Assembly: GCF_022484265.1 (NCBI RefSeq)
Contig: NZ_JAKVLR010000001.1
Coordinates: 1,240,001-1,304,000, forward strand
DNA: 64,000 nucleotides
Reading direction: 5' to 3'
Source: Companilactobacillus sp.
Lineage (GTDB): Bacteria > Bacillota > Bacilli > Lactobacillales > Lactobacillaceae
In this document: piece after piece, positions 1 to 9,127 of the stretch
Numbering within the stretch: position 1 is the stretch's first letter
Layout: each line of letters begins with the position of its first letter
Notes under the pieces: model-generated
The model's database searches: none
What the model was told of the DNA's origin: nothing
What the model saw: only the letters and a program-made list of their open reading frames with translations
Made by a program: the position numbers and the translations under genes

Positions 1-674
1 TTGAAAAATTGATAACGTGATGATGCTCCTTCAACATTAGCCGCTTCATACAATGATTGTGGAACTGACTCGATTGCACCTAATAAAATCAGGAATGTGA
101 ATCCCAAATTCATCCAAACAGTCGTAATAATAACTGCCCACATAGCATTTTGAGGATCTGTTAACCAATTGATCGGAGTCATTTTTAAAGCATTGCTGAT
201 CAATGCAAAGAATCCAGTTGATGGATTAAAGATGAACAACCAAAAAATGGCAGCTACAGAAACTGAAACACCCATTGTCACTGAATAAAGGGTTCGAAAA
301 ACACTGATCCCTGGTAATTTCTTACTAGCGAGATTAGCTAAAAGCAAGCTGATCGATAATGTAAAAAATGTCACAGCTAACACATACGTTAAGGTCACGA
401 CCAAACTATTGATAAAATCCGGAGAACTTATCAAACTGGCATAATTGCTAAAGCCAGCGAATACGGTCGTGTTACCCAAAGTATTGGTTAAGAACATACT
501 GATATATAAAGTTCTGAGCATGGGATAAAAAACAAAGAGTGTCAGGATCAGTAGTGATGGTCCCAAAAAGATCAAAGAAAAATATTTGTCGTTAGCATTT
601 AGCTTAAAGGTATGTTTCTTGGCAGTGACCTTTTTAGCTGAAACGGTTTCGTCGGTTGTTGGTGACTTAAGCAT
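1..674 (-). CDS. ugpA: ABC transporter permease, UgpA/MalF type (3' part outside window)
   Basis: Reading leftward from an ATG at 674, this frame stays open to the window edge and encodes the N-terminal ~224 residues of a binding-protein-dependent sugar permease. A charged start is followed by a first membrane segment (YFSLIFLGPSLLILTLFVFY) and further hydrophobic segments; it ends near the EAANVEGAS motif, the EAA loop that contacts the ATPase. The start overlaps the last 8 bases of the upstream ATPase gene, so the two are probably translationally coupled. Together they look like a glycerol-3-phosphate (ugp) or related sugar importer; the substrate cannot be fixed without the binding protein, which lies outside the window. 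Confidence 0.85.
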   Translation of the reverse strand, partial: MLKSPTTDETVSAKKVTAKKHTFKLNANDKYFSLIFLGPSLLILTLFVFYPMLRTLYISMFLTNTLGNTTVFAGFSNYASLISSPDFINSLVVTLTYVLAVTFFTLSISLLLANLASKKLPGISVFRTLYSVTMGVSVSVAAIFWLFIFNPSTGFFALISNALKMTPINWLTDPQNAMWAVIITTVWMNLGFTFLILLGAIESVPQSLYEAANVEGASSRYQFF

Positions 675-1749
675 TAGCTACAGCCTCCATTTCTTGGGTG
701 ATGTTGTTACCATTTACGTCAAACAATAAGAAATTATTAGATGATGTGATCTCAACATTTTCAAAAGCGTCAAACGAATCTGAACTAGGTACGATAGCTG
801 AAATTGTGCCACCATGGCTAAGTTTAGCGTGAACGATCTTTTGATCACCGAGATATTCGACTGTTTTGATGGTTGCATTAGCATGTAATTCATCGCTTTT
901 ACGAACTTGGAGTTCATTTGGCCGAACGCCAACGTGAACATTTGATTGTGTCAAATCTTGAGATAACTCAACTTCAAAGTCATTGTTAACTTGAAGGATT
1001 CTATCTGAGACCTTTTTGGCAGGTAAGATATTGATTGGTGGAACACCGAAGAAACTGGCAACGAACTCATTGGCGGGATGAGTATAAATCTCACTTGGCG
1101 TTCCAACTTGTTGGATCTTTGAATCATTTAAAACCATGATGTGATCAGCCATTGTCATTGCTTCAACTTGATCATGAGTCACGTAAATCAAAGTTAGACC
1201 TAATTTTCTTTGTAAAGCATAAATTTCTTGACGCATCTTGATTCTTAATTGGGCATCCAGATTGGATAAAGGTTCATCCATTAAACAGATTTTTGCATCG
1301 CTAGCAACAGCCCTTGCTAAAGCCACACGTTGTCTTTGTCCACCTGAAAGCTCACGTGGCTTACGGTCGCGTAGTTCTTCCAAATTAACCATTTTTAACG
1401 CATTATCAACACGTTCATTAATGACCTTAGAGTCGTTTTTACGAGCTTTAAGACCGAAGGCCACATTGTCCCAAACGCTTAAAAATGGAAATAATGCATA
1501 ACTTTGAAAGACCATGGTCAAATTGCGATCCTTTGGTTCCAGATCATTGACCACGCGGTCTTCTATTTTAATTGTTCCAGCAGAAATTGAAGTTAATCCG
1601 GCAATCATGCGCAACAAGGTACTTTTTCCGCAACCAGAAGGTCCAACAATCACAAAGAATTCCCCAGTTTGAATCTCTGCAGAAATGTTGTCGATCACCT
1701 TTTCCCCTTGATCGTATTGCTTGCTAATATTTTTCAAAATAGTAGACAT
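667..1749 (-). CDS. ugpC: ABC transporter ATP-binding protein, UgpC/MsmK family
   Basis: 360 residues, normal length for the family. The N-terminal ATPase domain has Walker A GPSGCGKST (about residues 37-45), Q-loop, signature LSGGQRQRVALARA and Walker B ICLMDEPLSNLD with the switch histidine (YVTHDQ); the C-terminal ~120 residues form the TOBE/OB-type domain of CUT1 sugar importers. It is the energising subunit for the permease that follows with an 8-base overlap. It is the first gene of the visible operon and starts behind a strong GGAGGGG ribosome site. MsmK-like ATPases can serve several importers, so the ugp name rests on the family and on the Pho-box-like repeats upstream. Confidence 0.88.
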   Translation of the reverse strand: MSTILKNISKQYDQGEKVIDNISAEIQTGEFFVIVGPSGCGKSTLLRMIAGLTSISAGTIKIEDRVVNDLEPKDRNLTMVFQSYALFPFLSVWDNVAFGLKARKNDSKVINERVDNALKMVNLEELRDRKPRELSGGQRQRVALARAVASDAKICLMDEPLSNLDAQLRIKMRQEIYALQRKLGLTLIYVTHDQVEAMTMADHIMVLNDSKIQQVGTPSEIYTHPANEFVASFFGVPPINILPAKKVSDRILQVNNDFEVELSQDLTQSNVHVGVRPNELQVRKSDELHANATIKTVEYLGDQKIVHAKLSHGGTISAIVPSSDSFDAFENVEITSSNNFLLFDVNGNNITQEMEAVANA

Positions 1750-1819
1750 ACATAAACCCCTCCATATCTTTCGATACGTACAAGTATGCGAGTCGAATGT
1801 ATATATCCAATTTATTTAG

Positions 1820-1847
1820 TGTAAATTTTGTGTAAATATACTGTATA
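1820..1847 (-). promoter_or_regulatory. Three 11-nt-spaced TGTAAA/TTTACA repeats (PhoP- or WalR-type box) before ugpC
   Basis: On the + strand TGTAAA (1820-1825), TGTAAA (1831-1836) and TGTATA (1842-1847) recur exactly every 11 bases; read toward ugpC they are TATACA-N5-TTTACA-N5-TTTACA. This fits the PhoP box (TTnACA-N5 repeats) and, read in the other direction, the WalR consensus TGTWAH-N5-TGTWAH. ugp genes belong to the Pho regulon in other bacteria, so PhoP is the simpler guess. A TATATA/TATACA -10 candidate lies just downstream. Confidence 0.55.
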
Positions 1848-2006
1848 TTTTTTATTTTTTTCAGAAAACTATTCTCAAAAATCATTGGACAATTAATTAA
1901 ATTTTCACTTATTTCGACAAATTCACTACCAAATTTAGTAGAATATGCTTATAGAAAAGTCGCTGCTTAAAGCGATAATAAAAATAAAGCGAGGAATTGT
2001 TCTGAA

Positions 2007-2786
2007 TTGAATGCACTCATAAATATGTATGGTCCGTTCTTTGATCTAAATAACTGGAAAACAGTTATTGAATCTGGAAGCGACTGGATGGTGATTTTTT
2101 CACTAGTTGTCATGGAATGTCTCTTGTCCGTTGATAATGCGGTGGTTTTAGCCGCTCAAACTCAGTCGTTGCCCGATAAAGTCCAACAGGAAAAATCCTT
2201 ATTCTATGGACTGATTGGAGCATATATTTTCCGATTTATCGTGATTGGACTTGGTGTTTATCTGATTAACTTTTGGTGGATCAAGGCTCTTGGCGCCTTA
2301 TACCTCCTATACCTTGGGATCAGATTTTTCTTAGTGGATAAGAGAAAGGACACTAAAATTGAAGTGCCAAAGGAACGTCCCGAAGTTCACGGTTGGCGTA
2401 AATACGTTAAGATATCACAATTCTGGCAAGTGGTTATTTCAATTGAATTGATGGATATCGTCTTCTCGATTGATTCTGTTTTAGCATCCCTAGCCATTTC
2501 CGAAAATCCTGTCATCGTCTTGATTGGTGGTATGATCGGTATCTTAGCAATGCGTGGTATTGCCGAAATAATCATGAGCTTTATGAATCGAATCCCTGAA
2601 TTGCAAGATATGGCCTACTTTTTGATTCTATTTATCGCCATAAAACTATTCTTGTCGATTCCGGCAATCGATATCGAAATTCCTAACACAGTCTTTGTCT
2701 TTGTTCTAATTGGTGCCGTCATTGTCACTCTGGTGGTCCACGTCGTTAAAGACAATCGTGCTAAAGCAAAACAAAATAAAAATTAA
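2007..2786 (+). CDS. TerC family integral membrane protein, copy 1
   Basis: 259 residues with about seven hydrophobic segments and the TerC hallmarks: acidic motif ECLLSVDNAVVLA near residue 40 and a second one, ELMDIVFSIDSVLA, near residue 150. Family members (e.g. Bacillus MeeF/MeeY) help metallate exoenzymes or export manganese. The start is TTG, chosen because the paralogue just downstream begins with the same MNALINMY sequence at an ATG; a GAGG lies 12 bases upstream. A terminator separates the two copies. The usual manganese riboswitch of such genes is not evident in the ~250 bases upstream. Confidence 0.85.
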   Translation: MNALINMYGPFFDLNNWKTVIESGSDWMVIFSLVVMECLLSVDNAVVLAAQTQSLPDKVQQEKSLFYGLIGAYIFRFIVIGLGVYLINFWWIKALGALYLLYLGIRFFLVDKRKDTKIEVPKERPEVHGWRKYVKISQFWQVVISIELMDIVFSIDSVLASLAISENPVIVLIGGMIGILAMRGIAEIIMSFMNRIPELQDMAYFLILFIAIKLFLSIPAIDIEIPNTVFVFVLIGAVIVTLVVHVVKDNRAKAKQNKN

Positions 2787-2799
2787 TACTAATAAACGA

Positions 2800-2837
2800 C
2801 TTCTGTTGATCAATCGATCGCAGAAGCCCTTTTTTTA
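2800..2837 (+). terminator. Terminator after first terC
   Basis: CTTCTG (2800-2805) pairs with CAGAAG (2821-2826) and is followed by a T-rich run, separating transcription of the two TerC genes. Confidence 0.6.
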
Positions 2838-2899
2838 CCAAAAATTTTTGAAGAACGTATACTGAATTTGAATTTAACTAATACAAAAGAGGTCTTTAA

Positions 2900-3661
2900 A
2901 TGAACGCATTGATAAATATGTACGCCCCTTTTTTTGACATCAACAATTGGACTAGTGTCGTTAGTTCTGGCGCCGATTGGATGATAATTTTATCTTTAGT
3001 TGTCATGGAATGTATCCTATCCGTTGACAATGCGGTAGTTTTAGCCGCTCAAACACAATCCCTTCCCGACAAAAAAGACCGTGAAAAATCGCTTTTCTAC
3101 GGTCTGGTCGGAGCCTATGTTTTTAGAGGTATTGTTATTGGTGTCGGTGTCTACTTGATCAACTTTTGGTGGATCAAAGCCTTTGGTGCTCTTTATCTAT
3201 TTTACTTAGCAATCAAATTCTTCTTCTTTGATAAGAAAAAGTCTGCTGAAACAGAAGTACCGACTGAACGTCCTGAAGTCACTGGTTGGCGTAAGCACAT
3301 TAAGATTTCACAATTTTGGCAAGTAGTGATCTCGATTGAATTGATGGATATCGTCTTTTCAATTGATTCAGTTTTAGCTGCTTTAGCAATTTCTGACAAT
3401 CCAGTCATTGTCTTAATTGGTGGTATCATCGGAATTTTAGCTATGAGAGGTATTGCTCAAGTGATCATGGGTCTCATGCAAAGAATCCCGGAATTGCAAG
3501 ACATGGCCTACTTCTTGATTTTATTCATCTCAGTTAAGCTTTTCTTGACCGTTCCAGCAATCAACATCCATATACCCAATATCATCTTTGTGTTTGTCTT
3601 GATCGTAGCAATTATCGTTACATTGATCGTGCATCACTTCAATGTCAAAAAGAAACAGTAA
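2900..3661 (+). CDS. TerC family integral membrane protein, copy 2
   Basis: 253 residues, a close paralogue of the preceding gene over the whole length (same MNALINMY start, same ECxLSVDNAVVLA and ELMDIVFSIDSVLA acidic motifs, same WWIKA segment). It has an ATG start with AGAGG upstream. The central hydrophilic loop differs most (DKKKSAETEVPTERPEV against DKRKDTKIEVPKERPEV). A local tandem duplication is the obvious origin; each copy has its own leader and terminator, so they may be expressed separately. Predicted role: metal ion handling at the membrane; substrate not determined. Confidence 0.85.
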   Translation: MNALINMYAPFFDINNWTSVVSSGADWMIILSLVVMECILSVDNAVVLAAQTQSLPDKKDREKSLFYGLVGAYVFRGIVIGVGVYLINFWWIKAFGALYLFYLAIKFFFFDKKKSAETEVPTERPEVTGWRKHIKISQFWQVVISIELMDIVFSIDSVLAALAISDNPVIVLIGGIIGILAMRGIAQVIMGLMQRIPELQDMAYFLILFISVKLFLTVPAINIHIPNIIFVFVLIVAIIVTLIVHHFNVKKKQ

Positions 3662-3666
3662 TTATA

Positions 3667-3712
3667 AAAAAGGTCATCAGAGTTTATTAAACCAAACTCT
3701 GGTGACCTTTTA
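3667..3712. terminator. Bidirectional terminator between terC and the DUF2075 gene
   Basis: AAAAGGTCA...TGACCTTTT with inner AGAGTTT/AAACTCT forms a long hairpin with A-run and T-run on the two sides; it serves both convergent genes and overlaps the stop of the minus-strand gene. Confidence 0.85.
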
Positions 3713-4933
3713 TTTTGACGAATCTTTCAAATATTGATAAATATCATGATCATGGAAGTAGACGAATACGCCTTTGATTCCGCGTTTTAACAACACGTTC
3801 ATCGAATTCAAAATGATTTCTGCTTTGACTTCTGATAACTTTTTAACATCATCATCGTGACGTTTCTTGAAAGCTTCTTGATCTTCATATTTACTGATGT
3901 CGATCACGATCTTGCCGTCGCCAGCGTATTTGATCGAAGGTCCAATGATCACTGCCACATAATTTAAGTCAAAACCTTGGACAGTATAAATCGAACCTAT
4001 TTCATTGATAGTGTCATCTTTTTGAGCCCAAGTTACTTTTGAGTAATTGTATTGATCCCATGGTAAATGGAAATCGCCCTCATTAACGTAATGCTTTTTG
4101 CCATCCAAGATCGATGGATAATCCGCCGTTGCGACAATTCTTGATTGACCGTAATTATTATTTTTTTCGCGTAATTTCTGATACATCTTTTCAGCATCTT
4201 CAAAAATTCGAAAATCATAATCTTCATCCATACCGCCGAGATAATCCGGATCCTTTTGCGTAATTTCAATTGGGTCCAGTTTCAATTTATCGGTCAAATC
4301 GTCGACCCAGTCAATGATAGTTTGTGGTGCCTGCATTCTCATCTGGACCTTCAAAGTACTGGAAGCAAATTTCACCTGATAACGTTTGATCAGATCATCG
4401 ATGATGTCTTGCGACCAATAACTTTTCATCTTTAAAACTTGGCGTTGATCATATACAAAAATCACGACTTTACTCAACTTGATGACTTCTTCAAGTTGAT
4501 TTTGCTGAGTAAAGTTATTGTAATGGTCGCTTTCGCTGAGTAGCAAATGTGCTTCATCGATCACGACGATATCGGCAGTCTTTTGCTGTTTGTGCATCTG
4601 ATTTATAAAAGTGGTTGGACGCAAAAAGCGATTCTTTCGTAAATCGTCAAAGTGTCCTGCGTTATCCTGATAAACCTTGAGCAGTTCAGGATGGTTCACT
4701 AAAAAGTAATTGTTCGTACCCTGAAATTTTGAGACATCTTCTTTTGCTGCCTGCTCCAACGTCAAAAACAGCTTAGTCAAAATAACGCTTTTGCCAGTGC
4801 CGGCATCCCCATTTAACTGGAACACACCTTTGGTACCATCACGTAAATTAGACTGACAGAAATTTAAAATTTTTTCAAAAACAGCTTCTTGCTGTTTAGT
4901 CAAATTCTTATTTGGTAAAACGGAATCTAACAT
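3710..4933 (-). CDS. DUF2075-type P-loop ATPase / helicase-like protein
   Basis: 407 residues from the ATG at 4933, preceded by GGAGG at good spacing; an in-frame ATG 30 bases upstream has no such site. Walker A GDAGTGKS (about residue 42) and Walker B VVIDEAHLLL (about residue 125) are clear, followed by motifs typical of superfamily I-like ATPases (VQMRMQ; IYTVQGFDLNYVAVIIG near the C-terminus). This matches the DUF2075 family of predicted DNA/RNA helicase or nuclease-associated ATPases; no nuclease domain is visible. It stands alone; role unknown. Confidence 0.75.
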   Translation of the reverse strand: MLDSVLPNKNLTKQQEAVFEKILNFCQSNLRDGTKGVFQLNGDAGTGKSVILTKLFLTLEQAAKEDVSKFQGTNNYFLVNHPELLKVYQDNAGHFDDLRKNRFLRPTTFINQMHKQQKTADIVVIDEAHLLLSESDHYNNFTQQNQLEEVIKLSKVVIFVYDQRQVLKMKSYWSQDIIDDLIKRYQVKFASSTLKVQMRMQAPQTIIDWVDDLTDKLKLDPIEITQKDPDYLGGMDEDYDFRIFEDAEKMYQKLREKNNNYGQSRIVATADYPSILDGKKHYVNEGDFHLPWDQYNYSKVTWAQKDDTINEIGSIYTVQGFDLNYVAVIIGPSIKYAGDGKIVIDISKYEDQEAFKKRHDDDVKKLSEVKAEIILNSMNVLLKRGIKGVFVYFHDHDIYQYLKDSSK

Positions 4934-4984
4934 CGATAGACCTCCATAACAAAAAACGACCATCTGCTGACAGTCGTTTACTAA

Positions 4985-5827
4985 CTATAATTCTAAATAA
5001 TCTTCATTTCTGAATTCAGACGGCGTATAACCGGTGTACTTCTTAAATGTTTGCGAGAAGTAACTGATCCGCGTAAAACCAAGCTCGTCAGAAACTTCGC
5101 TGATCGAGTGGCTAGTCTGCTTCAAAATGATCATGGCTTGCTGTATTTTACGAGCATTGAGATATACTGAAAAACTCAATTTAGTTTCTCTTTTGAATAG
5201 CTTGCTAAAGTAATAATCCGACAAGAAAACCTTGCTAGATACTTGATCTAATGTCAGATGCTTATCAAGGTTCTCATCAATGTATTCAATGGCAGAAATA
5301 ATTGCTTCGTTTGAAGTTGAAAGTTTCTTCAATTGTTGCAAAGCTAAGTTGTCCTCGTCATTTAGCTCATCAATAATATCGTCAACTTCAACTGGATACT
5401 TGATCATAAAGGCGTTGATGCCGTGGTTATCGATCAAGATACGACTGAGGCTTTCGATCAAACGTTTCAAAAAGTCGCAGTGTTCTCTTAACTGAGCGGT
5501 CAACAATCCTTTACTACTGACATCTGTATTTGGCCATACAACGCAGACCTTACCGACTATTTGCCCAATCGATGCCACCCTCAATGAGTCATCAGCATAG
5601 GCTAAGTTATAGTCCAGATGTTTGTCCGTAATTTCATTCATATTCTTCATTTCGACTAGTTCGTCAAAATTCTGATTGCTAGTATTTCCGAATATGTCTG
5701 ACTTGAGATCACCAGCGTTATCCAGCACATAAGCCACAATATGATTGGTTGTCGCATAATCCTCTAGAAGCCGAATCAATGTTTTTTCATTGCTCGACAA
5801 CAGTGCTTGAATATCAAATTCTTCCAT
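4985..5827 (-). CDS. AraC family transcriptional regulator
   Basis: 280 residues. The C-terminal ~100 residues carry the double helix-turn-helix of AraC proteins (YIDENLDKHLTLDQVSSKVF, then LNARKIQQAMIILKQ and ISEVSDELGFTRISYFSQTFKKYTG). The N-terminal ~150 residues contain a PocR/GAF-like sensory region (DNAGDLKSDIFGN; SIGQIVGKVCVVWP) without an obvious ligand motif. It lies just upstream of the DUF2075 gene on the same strand (51 bases apart), but co-transcription is not proven. Target and inducer unknown. Confidence 0.8.
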   Translation of the reverse strand: MEEFDIQALLSSNEKTLIRLLEDYATTNHIVAYVLDNAGDLKSDIFGNTSNQNFDELVEMKNMNEITDKHLDYNLAYADDSLRVASIGQIVGKVCVVWPNTDVSSKGLLTAQLREHCDFLKRLIESLSRILIDNHGINAFMIKYPVEVDDIIDELNDEDNLALQQLKKLSTSNEAIISAIEYIDENLDKHLTLDQVSSKVFLSDYYFSKLFKRETKLSFSVYLNARKIQQAMIILKQTSHSISEVSDELGFTRISYFSQTFKKYTGYTPSEFRNEDYLEL

Positions 5828-5928
5828 ATATGTCTTCCCAACTTATTGCTTATGAATAATATTATAATAGCTAAAAATTGGTAATTCAATAAGAAAAAAA
5901 TAGTCGTTTTCAATATTATGTTGTTGCG

Positions 5929-6291
5929 TTATTTGAGTTTTTCTTCCAAATACTTGCTTAATACGGCTGCATTGTTGTAAGTTTGCTCTTTTGAGCCATA
6001 AAGAAGTAAAACATCTTGATCATTTAATGCAGATTTGACCGACTTAATAAAATCGGGCGTTGCTTCATTTGCATCTAATTCAGCACGATATTTTTTCGTG
6101 AATTCTGGAAACTTCTCGGGATCATGCGAGAACCATTTCCGTAGGTCTGCTGATGGTGCAATTTGTTTTGCCCATAAGTCTAACTGTGCCCTAACTTTGG
6201 ACATTCCACGTGGCCAAACTCGATCAATTAAAATTCGATATCCGGCGGGCAGATCCTTGTCATATATACGTTTAACAATTAATTTACTCAT
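5929..6291 (-). CDS. DUF488 family protein
   Basis: 120 residues from ATG 6291 (AGAGG 12 bases upstream); an ATG 36 bases further upstream would give a shifted start without a better ribosome site. It carries the family signature VKRIYDKDLPAGYRILIDRVWPRG at the N-terminus and the RKWFSHDPEKFPEF segment, matching the short YeaO-like DUF488 group. Function is not established for the family. Divergent from the osmoprotectant operon. Confidence 0.75.
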   Translation of the reverse strand: MSKLIVKRIYDKDLPAGYRILIDRVWPRGMSKVRAQLDLWAKQIAPSADLRKWFSHDPEKFPEFTKKYRAELDANEATPDFIKSVKSALNDQDVLLLYGSKEQTYNNAAVLSKYLEEKLK

Positions 6292-6369
6292 AATATAACT
6301 AGACCTCTTTTGAATTAATTTCAACATAATTGTATCATAGCAAACGTTAATACATTTATAGGAGGTTTT

Positions 6370-7569
6370 ATGGCTACTACTAGAGAAATTGTCTCGTTTA
6401 GGGATGTAGCAAAGATTTACCGCGGCAAGCCGGCGGTTTCAGACGTCAACATTACCGTAAAAGAGGGGGAATTCGTTTGTTTCATTGGTACTTCTGGTTC
6501 AGGTAAAACGACCACAATGCGAATGATCAACCGAATGTTAGAACCTAGTAAAGGAACAATTATTTTTAAAGGGAAAAATATTAAAAAATATGATCCCGTT
6601 AAGCTTAGAAGAACAATTGGATATGTCATCCAGAACAATGGGTTGATGCCTCATATGACTATCAAGGACAACATCACCCTCGTACCAAAATTATTGAAAT
6701 GGCCTCAGGAAAAAATGGACCAGAAGGCCACCGAATTAATCAAACTTGCTGAATTGCCAGAAAGCTATTTGGATCGTTATCCAGCTGAGTTATCTGGTGG
6801 GCAGCAACAAAGAATTGGTGTTGTGCGTGCTTTGGCCGCCGACCAAGATATTATCTTGATGGATGAGCCTTTCGGGGCCCTAGACCCAATCACGCGTGAC
6901 AACTTACAAGACTTAGTTAAACATCTCCAAGAACAATTAGGTAAGACCATTGTCTTTGTTACCCACGATATGGATGAAGCCTTAAAATTAGCTACTCATA
7001 TCGTCATCATGGACAGTGGAAAAGTTATCCAAGACGATACGCCAGATAATATTTTGCAGCACCCTGCTAATAACTTCGTTAAAAACCTCTTAGGTGAGGA
7101 ACGTTTATTGCAAGCTCAACAAAATACTTTATCCGTTGGCGATATCATGTCGAAAAATCCAGCTCACATTACTTTAGGAAAATCTCTTTCAGAAGCAATT
7201 TGGGAAATGAGCAGACACCATGTCGACTCATTATTAGTTACCGACGATAGTAAAAAATTAAAAGGTTACATTGATCTCGAAACAATTAACGATCATTATT
7301 CAAAGGACCTCAGTGTCAGCGATATTTATGCTAACAACTTGATCAAAGTCCGTGCCGACTCATATTTACGAGATACTAGTGAACGGATCTTGAAACAAGG
7401 ATACAAATACGTTCCGGTTGTCGACTCTGACAACACACTGATCGGAATCGTTACCCGTGCATCGTTAGTAAACGTCGTTTACGATGCCATCTGGGGTAAG
7501 GATGAATTAGAAAATCCCGAAGATGCCAACCTACCTGCTTCGATCACCGAAGGAAGTGAAAAGGCATGA
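6370..7569 (+). CDS. opuCA: Osmoprotectant ABC transporter ATPase with CBS domains (OpuCA type)
   Basis: 399 residues: ATPase domain with Walker A GTSGSGKTT, signature LSGGQQQRIGVVRALAA and Walker B IILMDEPFGALDP, then two C-terminal CBS domains (LSVGDIMSKNPAH..., then VSDIYANNLIKV...GIVTRASLV). Tandem CBS domains act as ionic-strength or nucleotide sensors in this family of glycine betaine/carnitine/choline importers. First gene of a four-gene operon, with GGAGG upstream; its stop overlaps the next start by 4 bases (ATGA). Confidence 0.92.
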   Translation: MATTREIVSFRDVAKIYRGKPAVSDVNITVKEGEFVCFIGTSGSGKTTTMRMINRMLEPSKGTIIFKGKNIKKYDPVKLRRTIGYVIQNNGLMPHMTIKDNITLVPKLLKWPQEKMDQKATELIKLAELPESYLDRYPAELSGGQQQRIGVVRALAADQDIILMDEPFGALDPITRDNLQDLVKHLQEQLGKTIVFVTHDMDEALKLATHIVIMDSGKVIQDDTPDNILQHPANNFVKNLLGEERLLQAQQNTLSVGDIMSKNPAHITLGKSLSEAIWEMSRHHVDSLLVTDDSKKLKGYIDLETINDHYSKDLSVSDIYANNLIKVRADSYLRDTSERILKQGYKYVPVVDSDNTLIGIVTRASLVNVVYDAIWGKDELENPEDANLPASITEGSEKA

Positions 7570-8201
7570 TTGACTTTCTCAATCAGCACGGTTCCGAATT
7601 GATCATTAAAACTTGGGAACAGATCTATATTTCTGGACTCTCAATTTTATTAGGTATTATCGTTGCTGTTCCGCTCGGAATCCTGTTAACCAGGTTTCCC
7701 AAGACGGCTAAATACATAATGTCATTTACTAGTATGTTGCAGACAATCCCGTCTCTAGCATTGCTAGCTTTAATGATTCCGATCTTTGGTATCGGAAAAC
7801 TACCTTCTATTGTCGCTTTGTTTATTTATTCATTATTGCCAATTTTACGAAACACTTACATTGGAATGGCTAAGGTCAACCGCAACCTAGTTGACGCTGC
7901 AAAAGGGATGGGTATGACCACCATGCAGTCGATCATGCACGTTGAAATTCCAATGGCCATGCCAATTATCATGTCTGGTATTAGACTTTCCACAATCTAC
8001 GTTATTTCTTGGTCAACTCTGGCATCATATATCGGTGCCGGTGGTCTAGGTGATTTCATCTTTGATGGATTAAACCTTTACAACCCAAGCTTGATCATTG
8101 GTGGAACTATTCCAGTCACGATCCTAGCTATTCTTTCTGACTATTTATTAGGCAAACTAGAAAAGCACATCACACCAGTCACTAAAAGAATTGAGGTGTG
8201 A
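7566..8201 (+). CDS. opuCB: Osmoprotectant ABC transporter permease (OpuCB type)
   Basis: 211 residues with about six membrane segments and the EAA-loop equivalent VDAAKGMGMTTMQSIMHVEIPMAMPIIMSG. It is paralogous to the fourth gene of the operon, as usual for OpuC systems that use two different permeases. Overlaps the ATPase gene by 4 bases and is followed 2 bases later by the binding protein. Expected to form the membrane channel with OpuCD. Confidence 0.92.
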   Translation: MIDFLNQHGSELIIKTWEQIYISGLSILLGIIVAVPLGILLTRFPKTAKYIMSFTSMLQTIPSLALLALMIPIFGIGKLPSIVALFIYSLLPILRNTYIGMAKVNRNLVDAAKGMGMTTMQSIMHVEIPMAMPIIMSGIRLSTIYVISWSTLASYIGAGGLGDFIFDGLNLYNPSLIIGGTIPVTILAILSDYLLGKLEKHITPVTKRIEV

Positions 8202-8203
8202 TC

Positions 8204-9127
8204 ATGAAAAAATTTAAAAAGATCATCACTTTATTCTGCTTATCACTCTTAATTTTTGTATCAGGATGCGGTTGGCCTGGATTAGGTTCAACTTCAAAAG
8301 ATACCATCAAAGTTGCCAGTCTTTCGACAACTGAATCAATGATCTTGGCTGAGATCATTATGCAGCTGATTTCGCACGAAACTGATCATCACACCGAGAT
8401 CGTCAACAACTTAGGTTCTGGACAATTGGTCCATCAAGCCTTAGTTAACGGCGATGCTGATATTGCTTCAGATAACTTTACCGGTAATGAATTGATCACG
8501 ACCTTGAATCACGCACCAATCAAGGATGAAAAAACTGCTAATCGTGTCATTAAAAAGCTATACAAATCACGATTCGATGAGACGTGGATGCCAACTTATG
8601 GATTCCAAAACACTTACAATATGTTGGTCACGCAAGAAACTGCTAAGAAATATCACTTGAATAAGATCAGCGATATGAAGAGCATCGCTTCAAAAATAGA
8701 TGTCGGTGCTGACAATATTTGGGTCAACCGCCCCGATGACGGATATAAACCTTTTTCACAGGCTTATGGTTTTGAATTCAAGCGTGTCTATCCAATGCAG
8801 ATCGGATTAGTTTATTCAGCCGTTGCTGCCGGTAAAATGTCAGCTGTTTTAGGATATTCAACTGATGGTCGGATCAAGAGTTACAACTTAAAGATATTAC
8901 CTGACGACAAAAACTTTTTCCCACCTTACGATGCAAGTATGGTCGTGAATAATTCATTGTTACGAAAGTATCCTGAATTAAAACCATTGCTGCATCGTCT
9001 GGATGGCAATATTTCGTTGTCGCAAATGCAGACTATGAACTACCAAGTCGACAATGACCTACGTGAACCTGAAGACGTGGCTCATGAATTCTTAGTTAAA
9101 CACAACTACTTCCGAGGTGATAAATAA
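8204..9127 (+). CDS. opuCC: Osmoprotectant-binding lipoprotein (OpuCC type)
   Basis: 307 residues from ATG 8204; an in-frame GTG at 8198 is only one base from the GAGG ribosome site, so ATG 8204 (7-base spacing) is preferred. A signal peptide with lipobox VSGC (Cys about residue 22) anchors it outside the membrane. The mature part is an OpuAC-type betaine/choline-binding domain (KVASLSTTESMILAEIIMQL; TWMPTYGFQNTYNMLV; ADNIWVNRPDDGYKPF). It would hand substrate to the two flanking permeases. Confidence 0.92.
   Translation: MKKFKKIITLFCLSLLIFVSGCGWPGLGSTSKDTIKVASLSTTESMILAEIIMQLISHETDHHTEIVNNLGSGQLVHQALVNGDADIASDNFTGNELITTLNHAPIKDEKTANRVIKKLYKSRFDETWMPTYGFQNTYNMLVTQETAKKYHLNKISDMKSIASKIDVGADNIWVNRPDDGYKPFSQAYGFEFKRVYPMQIGLVYSAVAAGKMSAVLGYSTDGRIKSYNLKILPDDKNFFPPYDASMVVNNSLLRKYPELKPLLHRLDGNISLSQMQTMNYQVDNDLREPEDVAHEFLVKHNYFRGDK

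Noticed and set aside
1238..1501. 87-codon plus-strand ORF inside ugpC
   Set aside because: Antisense shadow of a well-supported ATPase gene, with no start signal.
8198..8203. GTG start for the osmoprotectant-binding lipoprotein
   Set aside because: Only one base separates it from the GAGG site; ATG 8204 has normal spacing.
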